In this document: positions 19,512-26,813 of the stretch, piece after piece
Layout: the number at the start of each line of letters is the position of its first letter
Position numbering within the stretch: position 1 is the first letter of the stretch
Origin: Bacteroidales bacterium SW299
GTDB lineage: Bacteria > Bacteroidota > Bacteroidia > Bacteroidales > Bacteroidaceae
Direction: 5' to 3'
Assembly (NCBI GenBank): GCA_019550975.1
Contig: SDWH01000029.1
Span: 1-36,325, forward strand
DNA length: 36,325 nt
Position numbers and translations under genes: made by a program
Notes under the pieces: model-generated
Told to the model about the DNA's origin: nothing
The model's input: only the letters and a program-made list of their open reading frames with translations
Databases searched by the model: none

Positions 19512-20426
19512 ATGAGTGAAGTAGAAATATCTGTCCGTGAACGGGAAATCTATAAAGTTACGTTGGCGGGCAGTTTGGTCAATATTATCTTGGTCATATT
19601 CAAGTTTGCCGCGGGAGTCTTGGGCAGAAGCTCGGCGATGATTGCTGATGCCGTACATTCTTTATCCGATTTGGTTACAGATGTCATAGTCATTGTTTTT
19701 GTGCGCATTTCGAGCAAACCGGAAGATAAGGGACACGATTATGGTCACGGCAAATACGAAACAATGGCCACTCTTCTTATAGGGGTAGCATTGTTGGTTG
19801 TCGGCATCGGGATCTGCTGGAACGGCATGGAAAAGATCATATGGTTTCTGCATGGCGGAAGCCTGGAGTCGCCCGGATGGATTGCCTTTGTAGCCGCTGT
19901 ACTTTCTGTCTTGTCAAAAGAAGTTCTTTTTCATTATACCCGTATTGTGGGGAGGCGTTACAACAGTCCGGCTGTGGTGGCCAATGCGTGGCACCATCGG
20001 AGTGATGCTTTTTCCTCTATAGGTACCGCTGTCGGCATTGGAGGCGCTATATTGTTGGGCGAGAACTGGCGGGTGCTTGATCCGCTGGCGGCTGTCATTG
20101 TCAGTTTCTTCATCATTCAGGTAGCCGTCAAGCAATTGAAGGAATGTATTGACGAACTGCTTGAGCGGTCGCTTCCTGATGACATAGAACAGGATATTAC
20201 CCGCATTGTTCTCTCTTTCGAGGGTGTTTCACAGCCTCATCATCTGCGTACCCGCCGTATCGGAAGTCATTATGCCATTGACATTCATGTGCGGATGGAT
20301 GGCAATATCTCATTACGTGAAGCGCATGACAAAGCGACTGCGATTGAAATGAAACTGAAGGAGGCCTACGGAAAAGGTACATATATCAACATCCATGTAG
20401 AACCTAAAAAAGTAAGTAATGAGTAA
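19512..20426 (+). CDS. cation diffusion facilitator (CDF) metal transporter
   Basis: 304 aa from the ATG at 19512. This is a dimeric inner-membrane metal/proton antiporter that exports divalent metals (Zn2+, Fe2+, Mn2+, Co2+ or others). Transmembrane segments run from about residue 14 to 190, and the active metal site is intact: HxxxD in TM2 (H49, D53 in ADAVHSLSD) and HxxxD in TM5 (H161, D165 in HHRSDAF). The TM2-TM3 loop carries HDYGHGKYE. The C-terminal ~95 residues (SFEGVSQPHHLRTRRIG, IDIHVRMDG) form the usual cytoplasmic metallochaperone-like domain. Metal selectivity cannot be read. Its stop overlaps the next start by 8 bp, so it is translationally coupled to an SDR. Confidence 0.9.
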   Translation: MSEVEISVREREIYKVTLAGSLVNIILVIFKFAAGVLGRSSAMIADAVHSLSDLVTDVIVIVFVRISSKPEDKGHDYGHGKYETMATLLIGVALLVVGIGICWNGMEKIIWFLHGGSLESPGWIAFVAAVLSVLSKEVLFHYTRIVGRRYNSPAVVANAWHHRSDAFSSIGTAVGIGGAILLGENWRVLDPLAAVIVSFFIIQVAVKQLKECIDELLERSLPDDIEQDITRIVLSFEGVSQPHHLRTRRIGSHYAIDIHVRMDGNISLREAHDKATAIEMKLKEAYGKGTYINIHVEPKKVSNE

Positions 20427-21429
20427 AACGATATTGGTGACCGGAGCCAGCGGATTCATCGGCAGCTTTTTGGTAGAAGGAGCTTTGGAACGGAACATGC
20501 AGGTTTGGGCTGGAGTGCGCAAGACCAGCAGCCGGAAGTATTTGCAGGACAGCCGTATCCAGTTTGCCGAACTGGATTTTATGGATTCCGACAACTTGCA
20601 GGCTAAGCTCGCCGTTCATAAAAAGTCACACGGAGGATGGGACTGCATCATTCATTGTGCCGGAGTGACGAAGTGTCTTGACAAACGCGACTTTGAGATA
20701 GGCAACTACTGGGCCACGCGCAATTTTATCGAAACATTGCAGCGGTTGGATATGGTTCCTGAACGATTTGTCTATATCAGTTCGCTGAGTGTTTTCGGAC
20801 CGGTGCATGAGCGCGATTATATGGAAATCTGTGACAGCGATGCTCCGTGTCCCGATACGGCCTACGGGAGAAGCAAACTTCGTACGGAAGAATATTTGCG
20901 TTCTCTTGCAGGTTTTCCTTATGTAATATTCCGTCCTACTGGGGTTTATGGTCCCAGGGAAACGGACTATTATCTTATGGCAGAATCGATCAAGAAGCAT
21001 CTTGACTTTGCGGCGGGTTTCAGACGTCAGGATATTACCTTTGTTTATGTGAAAGATCTGGTGCAGGCTATTTATCTGGCCTTGGAGAAACAGGTGGTAT
21101 GCCGTTCTTATTTTGTGAGTGACGGTGAGGTGTACAGCAGCCGTACTTTTTCTGACTTGATTTGGAATGAACTGGGCAGGCCGTGGATGCTGCGTTTTGT
21201 CTGTCCCATCGGATTGCTGAAAGTTATTTCGTTTATATCGGAGAATATAGGGAAGCTCATGCACAAGCCGACCACCTTGAACAATGACAAATATAGAATC
21301 ATGAAGCAGCGTAACTGGCGGTGCGACATAACTCCTTTAAGAGAAGAACTGGGATATGTTCCGCAATATTCGTTAGCGGAAGGTGTAAAAGAAACGATTG
21401 CTTGGTATAAGGAAGAAGGATGGCTGTAG
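20419..21429 (+). CDS. extended SDR, NAD-dependent epimerase/dehydratase-like reductase
   Basis: 336 aa. The N-terminal Rossmann motif GASGFIGSF (about residues 9-17) binds NAD(P), the catalytic Ser lies in VYISSLSVFG (S121/S122) and the YxxxK pair is Y149/K153 (TAYGRSK). It is of the dihydroflavonol-4-reductase/3-beta-HSD-like subgroup (FRPTGVYGPRETDYY, VKDLVQAIYLALE). I recall that the reported 3-ketosphinganine reductase of B. thetaiotaomicron (BT_0972) belongs to this kind of SDR, which would make sphingolipid synthesis a candidate role. That is a memory-based inference needing alignment. Sugar epimerase or ketone reductase are alternatives. It overlaps both neighbours (8 and 10 bp), with a PAP2-family gene following. 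Confidence 0.85.
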   Translation: MSKTILVTGASGFIGSFLVEGALERNMQVWAGVRKTSSRKYLQDSRIQFAELDFMDSDNLQAKLAVHKKSHGGWDCIIHCAGVTKCLDKRDFEIGNYWATRNFIETLQRLDMVPERFVYISSLSVFGPVHERDYMEICDSDAPCPDTAYGRSKLRTEEYLRSLAGFPYVIFRPTGVYGPRETDYYLMAESIKKHLDFAAGFRRQDITFVYVKDLVQAIYLALEKQVVCRSYFVSDGEVYSSRTFSDLIWNELGRPWMLRFVCPIGLLKVISFISENIGKLMHKPTTLNNDKYRIMKQRNWRCDITPLREELGYVPQYSLAEGVKETIAWYKEEGWL

Positions 21430-22397
21430 AGTTAAGACTGTTTGAGCGGATAGAAAGCGGCAAGTCCCTGTTTGCTGTTGAGCGTATTAGTCTGATGTAC
21501 AATGCGCTGACTTCGGTTCTGATATTCATCCTGTATCCAGAGATGGATCATCCGGGAACGATGCTGCTTGAACGACTTGGCATTGTTCTTCTGACTTTTC
21601 TGCTGATTGGGCTGTATCAGTCGTTTCCTTGCCGGATGACAGCTTTCGTGCGGATGGTTGTGCAGATGTCTTTGCTTGCCTACTGGTATCCCGATACATA
21701 CGAGTTTAATCGTATCTTTTCGAACTTAGATCACGTTTTTGCTGCGGCCGAACAGGCTGTTTTCCATTGTCAGCCGGCAGTTGAGTTCAGCGAGCACTGT
21801 CCTTCCGAATGGTTCAGCGAACCTTTTAATATGGGGTATTTTTTCTATTATCCCATGATGCTGATAGTTACCGTGTGGTATTTCGTGTTCCGGTTCAAGT
21901 GGTTCGAGAAGATTTGCTTTGTGCTGGTCGTTTCTTTTTTTATTTATTATCTGTTTTATATATTTGTGCCGGTAGCCGGTCCTCAGTTCTATTTCCCGGT
22001 CATCGGAATGGATAATGTAAGTTCCGGAATTTTTCCCCCTATCGGTGATTATTTCAACCATCATGCTTTTTTGCTTCCCGGTCCGGGTTACGAACACGGT
22101 TTTTTCTATAATCTGGTTGAGGCCTCCCAGCAGGTAGGAGAGCGTCCCACTGCGGCTTTTCCGAGTTCGCATGTTGCTATTTCCACCATTGTGATGATTA
22201 TGGCATGGCGAGTCAGCCATAAGCTGGCTTATTGTCTGCTTCCGTTCTATCTGCTGTTGTGCTGTGCTACCGTGTATATTCAGGCGCATTATCTGATTGA
22301 TTCCATCGTTGGTTTTGTGTCCTCGTTCTTTGTGTATGTGCTTGCAACGAAGATGTATAACCGTTGGTTTGCTTCACGGGCATTTGTAACAAAATAG
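21420..22397 (+). CDS. PAP2-superfamily membrane phosphatase/phosphotransferase
   Basis: 325 aa with about six membrane segments. The catalytic motifs are ERPTAAFPSSH (R242, P243; S249-S250-H251) and H290-YLI-D294. These correspond to the RP, PSxH and HxxxD motifs of type 2 phosphatidic acid phosphatases; the SR of the classical third motif is replaced by AT. The FVPVAGPQFYF segment and the PSSH form resemble the inositol-phosphorylceramide-synthase-like branch of the family (PAP2_3). Possible reactions are therefore dephosphorylation of a lipid phosphate or transfer of a phospho-headgroup to a lipid. It overlaps the SDR by 10 bp (ATG within GGATGGCTGTAG) and ends before a bidirectional terminator. 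Confidence 0.82.
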   Translation: MAVELRLFERIESGKSLFAVERISLMYNALTSVLIFILYPEMDHPGTMLLERLGIVLLTFLLIGLYQSFPCRMTAFVRMVVQMSLLAYWYPDTYEFNRIFSNLDHVFAAAEQAVFHCQPAVEFSEHCPSEWFSEPFNMGYFFYYPMMLIVTVWYFVFRFKWFEKICFVLVVSFFIYYLFYIFVPVAGPQFYFPVIGMDNVSSGIFPPIGDYFNHHAFLLPGPGYEHGFFYNLVEASQQVGERPTAAFPSSHVAISTIVMIMAWRVSHKLAYCLLPFYLLLCCATVYIQAHYLIDSIVGFVSSFFVYVLATKMYNRWFASRAFVTK

Positions 22398-22401
22398 AAA
22401 A

Positions 22402-22438
22402 TCCCGTTCATCCGGTATTCTTTCGCAGATGAACGGGA
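22402..22438. terminator. bidirectional terminator between PAP2 and PL8 genes
   Basis: TCCCGTTCATC (22402-22412) pairs with GATGAACGGGA (22428-22438), flanked by A-rich sequence on the left and ttattttc on the right, so it can serve both convergent operons. Confidence 0.8.
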
Positions 22439-22481
22439 CTTATTTTCTCAAACGGCGTTCAATAGATATTTGAAGGAAATC

Positions 22482-24884
22482 CTAATCCTTGTTAATATAA
22501 ACGGCAGGCTTCCCGCACCATTGTCCTTCGGGCATGTTGAGGGAATAAATCTTTCCGTTCCATGTCACGTCTATCTTCTTGCAGTTCTGGTCCATCAGTG
22601 CGTCGGTCACGGCGATTCTTGAGCCGGATGCTGTCTGTTCAATGAGGACGGTACACGGTGCCGAAACGGCCAATGTCATTCCGTTGCTCTTCAGGCTTGT
22701 CCGTTTGTCGTAGAATACGGCTCCGACGACCTTTCCGTCCGAAGATTTGACCGCTTGTATCAGGGTGTCGTTGCGGAGCACTTCAAACGGGTACTCCTTT
22801 TGAGGTGTTCCTTCGCCTGCATATACTACATAGCCGTATGTGTCATTGGCGGGACTCTGTCCGTGGTCTATCCACATGCGGAAGATGTCCACTTCCGAAG
22901 GCAGGTTCTTCTTTCCTTTGTTCGCTAGGTTTCGTTTCAGCCAGTCTGTTTTCTTTGTTTCGCAAACATAATGAGTTTTTCCGGCATATTCAGGAAATAC
23001 AGAATAGGCAAATTTGCCGTTTTGCACAATCCACTTGATGCCGTTGCCTTTATATTCATATACTTGGCCTGTTTTTTCGGTCTGTTCGATTGTGGTGCGG
23101 ATGTTTCCATCCATTTCGGGGTGCAGATTGGTTATGCCGGCTCCCAAGGCTATCATGTAATCTCCAAGCATGAAATACGACTTGTATGCCTTCACGCCGT
23201 AGAGCATTGCGTTTTTTCCCTGATTGTCCCCTCGGTCGTTCACTCCGTCCTTATCCGATGCGTTCATCTTCTCGAAGATATATCCCGCTACGGCATTCTC
23301 TTCTCCGAATGTGGATGCCGCCGCAAAATTATGTTTGCTGCAATAGCCTCTCCAGTTTGTTACGGGAACCAGTTTGTCCATTCCCTCACGTGCCGTTACT
23401 CCCGGGAAAGCGGTCACGTCGAATGCTCCCAAAGCCTTGCGGTATTCGTTTCCGCTCTTTTGGAACAGAGTTGCACCGTCGGTCGTGTAGAAATTGTAGG
23501 AGTCAGCGAATCCTGTTGCACTTTCCAGTCCGTCACATCGTACCGAAGCCATGTTGACAATGATGTGGTACCGGTCGTTCTTTTTGATGAGGTCATCGTT
23601 GTTGAAGAACCAGCGTGTGCCGTTGTACTCATCGTATGCTTTCATGTCAACCTTTTTGTTCATGCATTCTGCATACAGTTGTTTCATTTCCTGCAACTCT
23701 TCCGGTTTGAAAGAATCCGCCCAGTTCTCTATCAGCTGTTTCAGCATCACGTTATAGCGGATATTCGATGCGTCCGGTCGGTAGTCCATTGAACTGCGGT
23801 CCAGACAGGGCAGGCTATATCCTTTGTAGTAGTAATAGTTGGCGCCCCGGAAGTAGTTCATCAACGCTTCCACATTCTCTCTTGTCAGCTTTTTTTCCCA
23901 CGGAGAACCTTTGAACATGCTCAGCATGTTGAGTGCATTCAGCGTTCCGTCGATGGGGTAGCCCCATATCAGGCATTGCATGCCATGTCCCCATCCTGCT
24001 CCGTCCGCAGTGAATCCTTCGCTCCAGAAAGATTCGTAGTTCGTGTTTTGCGAAGTCATGCTGATCGCTTTCTGGCAGACCTCCGCCAACAGGTCGATCA
24101 TCGGGATGGACTGAAGCACGAATGCGGTGGAAAACAAGGGGCGGTATCCCACTGCATTTCCTCCCACCCACCATACATGATGGCGGAAGCGTTCCAATTG
24201 GACCACATTCTTGTCCGTTTCGTCGTTTCTGAAGGGTTGTGTCCAGGCTTGCAGGGAAAGCACTTTCAGCATGTCGCATACGGCAGAAAGCTGGGCATCC
24301 TTGGCGCGGCCCTGTTCCACGTCGTCCATCTGTTTCAACATGCAGAAGTAGATGTTTGCGGCTGCTGTCGGAATAGCAAAGCAAGACGAATGAAAGCGAT
24401 TCCATTTGTTCGGGCGTGCAACTTCCATGTCGCTGTAATGGAGAATCGCTTTCTGGCATTTGTCCCAGATGTCCGCATTGCGGTTGATGTCCAGTTTGCC
24501 GCACCTGAAGGCCTCCGATATGCTCAGCACACGCTCCAGCGCTTCAACGATGACTGCTCCGGAGTTGGCTTCGTTTCCGTCTTTCGATATTCCCACTTCC
24601 TTGTCGTTCAAGTCTGAAAAGGTGCCGTCTGCATTCAGCAGATTCAGGTTCTTTTCCCATACGTTCAGCAATCCTTTTGTTTTTCTGTAACCGTGTTCCG
24701 CCAGATAATTCCGGTAAGAAAGGACTGCCTTTCTTTTTTCCGGGTCCGTCACTTTCTTTGCTTCTTCCGTATACCGGTGATAATTGTCAAAGGCAATCTG
24801 CCGTTCCGTTGTCTGTGCAAATGCCACGTGTGAGAATGCTGTAATTCCTATCAGCAATCCCCACTTTTGTAAGTTGAGTTTCAT
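22482..24884 (-). CDS. polysaccharide lyase family 8 (PL8), secreted
   Basis: 800 aa, signal peptide MKLNLQKWGLLIGITAFSHVAFAQ. The fold is PL8: an N-terminal alpha/alpha toroid followed by beta-sandwich domains. The catalytic set aligns by spacing with Pedobacter chondroitinase AC (H225, Y234, R288). Here H300 and Y309 lie nine residues apart in GWGHGMQCLIWGY, and R363 (LDRSS) is 63 residues after the His. N243 (VGGNAVG) is the likely Asn. PL8 enzymes cleave hyaluronan, chondroitin, xanthan or related uronic-acid chains by beta-elimination, leaving a 4,5-unsaturated uronate. The substrate cannot be decided: the TIM-like regions differ from the chondroitinase signature. It is the second gene of a minus-strand operon, 29 bp after GH29. 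Confidence 0.85.
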   Translation of the reverse strand: MKLNLQKWGLLIGITAFSHVAFAQTTERQIAFDNYHRYTEEAKKVTDPEKRKAVLSYRNYLAEHGYRKTKGLLNVWEKNLNLLNADGTFSDLNDKEVGISKDGNEANSGAVIVEALERVLSISEAFRCGKLDINRNADIWDKCQKAILHYSDMEVARPNKWNRFHSSCFAIPTAAANIYFCMLKQMDDVEQGRAKDAQLSAVCDMLKVLSLQAWTQPFRNDETDKNVVQLERFRHHVWWVGGNAVGYRPLFSTAFVLQSIPMIDLLAEVCQKAISMTSQNTNYESFWSEGFTADGAGWGHGMQCLIWGYPIDGTLNALNMLSMFKGSPWEKKLTRENVEALMNYFRGANYYYYKGYSLPCLDRSSMDYRPDASNIRYNVMLKQLIENWADSFKPEELQEMKQLYAECMNKKVDMKAYDEYNGTRWFFNNDDLIKKNDRYHIIVNMASVRCDGLESATGFADSYNFYTTDGATLFQKSGNEYRKALGAFDVTAFPGVTAREGMDKLVPVTNWRGYCSKHNFAAASTFGEENAVAGYIFEKMNASDKDGVNDRGDNQGKNAMLYGVKAYKSYFMLGDYMIALGAGITNLHPEMDGNIRTTIEQTEKTGQVYEYKGNGIKWIVQNGKFAYSVFPEYAGKTHYVCETKKTDWLKRNLANKGKKNLPSEVDIFRMWIDHGQSPANDTYGYVVYAGEGTPQKEYPFEVLRNDTLIQAVKSSDGKVVGAVFYDKRTSLKSNGMTLAVSAPCTVLIEQTASGSRIAVTDALMDQNCKKIDVTWNGKIYSLNMPEGQWCGKPAVYINKD

Positions 24885-24913
24885 GCTATTGTTGTTTTTG
24901 TTATGAAGGTTTC

Positions 24914-26412
24914 TTATTGTTCGTTCTTGACTGATGTGTTGATGACATTAAATTCATACAGCGAAGGAGGAGCTGTTGCCTTCAGCACCTTGAACCGTAC
25001 TTTGGATGTTGCGTAATGATGCGGAAAATTGATGACCTTGCAGTCTCCCATCACCTGGTCGGACATATAAATCGGAACCCATTGCCGATCTTTCCATATA
25101 TCAATCCGGTACGACAGAATCCGGTTGGTGCGGATATTGGAGAAGCCGTCATCATCCGTCTTCATGTCGCAACATTCAAAAATGGATATTTTGTTGAACT
25201 GTTCGTTTTCGTCCAAATGGACAATCAGTTCAGGCAATGTGTCTGCGGCTATCCATTGTGTCTGCATTCCTCCGTCCACGGCCCATTGAGGTCCGTACTT
25301 TTCCGTGTTGTTCTGATGGACTGAACTGGCTTCCGCTTTTGCTTCCAGTGAAATGAACTTTCCGTTTTTGGGCAAAGGCTTGTCCTTGCTGATGCCAATC
25401 CGGTTCTTTAAGGCTATAACGGTGTTTGCTTCGTATTCCCTTATCCTGCCGTCTTGGTCGGGAGCAACATTGACCACAAGGGTATTGCCGTTGTCGGTAC
25501 ACCAATAAAAGAGTTCTTGCAGTTCGTCCAGATCGCGTACCGGCTTCAATTCCGGTTTCTGAAACCAGTTCCACGATTTGCTTAAACATACCGTATGCTC
25601 GAAAGGCAGGTAATAAGACTGTCCTTTATACAGGTATTGTTTCTTGTCTTTCTTGTGGGCAACCTTTGGGTCCCAAAGCCTGAAATCGCTGGGAAAATAT
25701 TGCATGAAATAGCTGTTGTCCACTATCATGGAATCCGGCAATATGAACTTTCTGGAGTTTTCTTTGCCTACGATGGTATGGTTTACTCCTATCGCGCAGT
25801 CCGGTTGCAGACGTTTCACCAGTTTGTATATTTTCGGAAGCTGCCAGTCGCTTACCTCTTTGTCCCATCCTCCGTCGAACCAGAGTTCGCATATCGGTCC
25901 GTAGTTGGAACATAGTTCGGTCAACTGTCCGCTCATGTATCGGATGTATTTGTCGAAATCCTTGTCTTTGTATGATGGTTCGTGTCTGTCCCACAAGGAA
26001 TAGTAGATGCCGAATTGCAGACCGTATTTCTTGCATGCCTGGGAAACCTCTTTCACAACATCGGTTTTTACCGGAGAGGAAGCCACATCATAGTCCGTGT
26101 ATTTGCTGTCCCAAAGACAAAACCCGTCGTGGTGTTTGGTCACTAACAATACATAGCGGAATCCCGCTTCGGAAGCGACCTTGACCCATTGGTCACAATC
26201 CAGGTTTTGGGGATTGTATGCGTCAACGGGAATCGTTCCATCCGACCATTCCTTGTTGGAAAAGGTATTTACACCGAAGTGGATGAACATACGTACCCCC
26301 TTTGCATCAATAACTCTTGGGAACGGTTGGGCTTGTTCCCGGGAGAGAGTTCTTGTGCAAACGAGGCAAGAAATGCCATTGCTAATGCCATAAATGTTCC
26401 TATCTTTCTCAT
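24914..26412 (-). pseudogene. GH29 alpha-L-fucosidase with a frameshift after the signal peptide
   Basis: The mature reading frame encodes a full GH29 catalytic domain (MFIHFGVNTFSNKEW, TKHHDGFCLWDS, nucleophile Asp in ELWFDGGWD with codon at 25874-25876) and a C-terminal F5/8-type domain (about residue 370 onward). A perfect signal peptide begins at the ATG at 26412 (MRKIGTFMALAMAFLASFAQ), but in another frame. It runs ELSP and then out of frame to a stop at 26269, giving a 47-aa peptide. Adding one base in the CCC at 26341-26343 joins the two as ELSP-REQAQPFPRV, which is what the family looks like. So there is a one-base deletion, real or a sequencing error. The only in-frame upstream codons (to 26548) encode a non-signal sequence. 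As written no secreted enzyme is made. Confidence 0.85.
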
Positions 26413-26510
26413 AATCGTCTGTTTTATGTAAGTTCAAATTAATTATTTTGGCAGTAACCAGTTCAAGTTGAACAGGTCTTGCTGCAAATATATCATGGGA
26501 AATTATATAA

Positions 26511-26747
26511 TGTACGGATTCTAAATACAAAAGTGTTGTCTTAAACATATTATGTTCATGTTATTTTCAAGCATGTATATATAGTGCATCTGTTTTGTAC
26601 GTTAAATGTATATTGGAAAGCTTTGTAGTTGTTTCCTCAATGGCTAGGTGAGATGACGCGTGCGTGCAGAATATGTACCTTTTGTGTACATGGGAGAACT
26701 TGTGCTCCGGTGTACGAGAACGGGTGTTCGTTTGTATTGTGATGTAC
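26511..26747. promoter_or_regulatory. six TGTAC motifs, candidate operator array
   Basis: TGTAC occurs at 26511, 26596, 26674, 26685, 26711 and 26743. The one at 26685 is TGTACA, a palindrome; three are followed by G. The interval 26674-26685 is 11 bp, one helical turn. They sit between divergent GH29 and GH3 genes, so one regulator could control both. No regulator gene is in the window. Confidence 0.45.
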
Positions 26748-26769
26748 GTCTTGTTTAAAGGTGGAATGC

Positions 26770-26777
26770 TATTTTTG
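26770..26777 (+). promoter_or_regulatory. -7 promoter element of GH3
   Basis: TATTTTTG matches TAnnTTTG, 36 bp before the GH3 ATG. The -33 region is weak (TTGTTT at 26751-26756), which suggests a promoter needing an activator. Confidence 0.6.
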
Positions 26778-26813
26778 TAGTGTTTGATTAACCAATAAAT
26801 AAGATTATAGAAT

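Larger units (their letters stand above)
26413..26813. other. divergent regulatory region between GH29 and GH3
   Basis: 401 bp without a protein gene. It contains six TGTAC motifs (26511, 26596, 26674, 26685, 26711, 26743), a -7 box for GH3 at 26770-26777 and a weak minus-strand -7 candidate (CACTTTTG on the minus strand, 26528-26535) for GH29. Confidence 0.55.

Noticed and set aside
26413..26548. start of the GH29 frame at 26548
   Set aside because: The added residues do not form a signal peptide; the true start is the signal-peptide ATG at 26412 in another frame.
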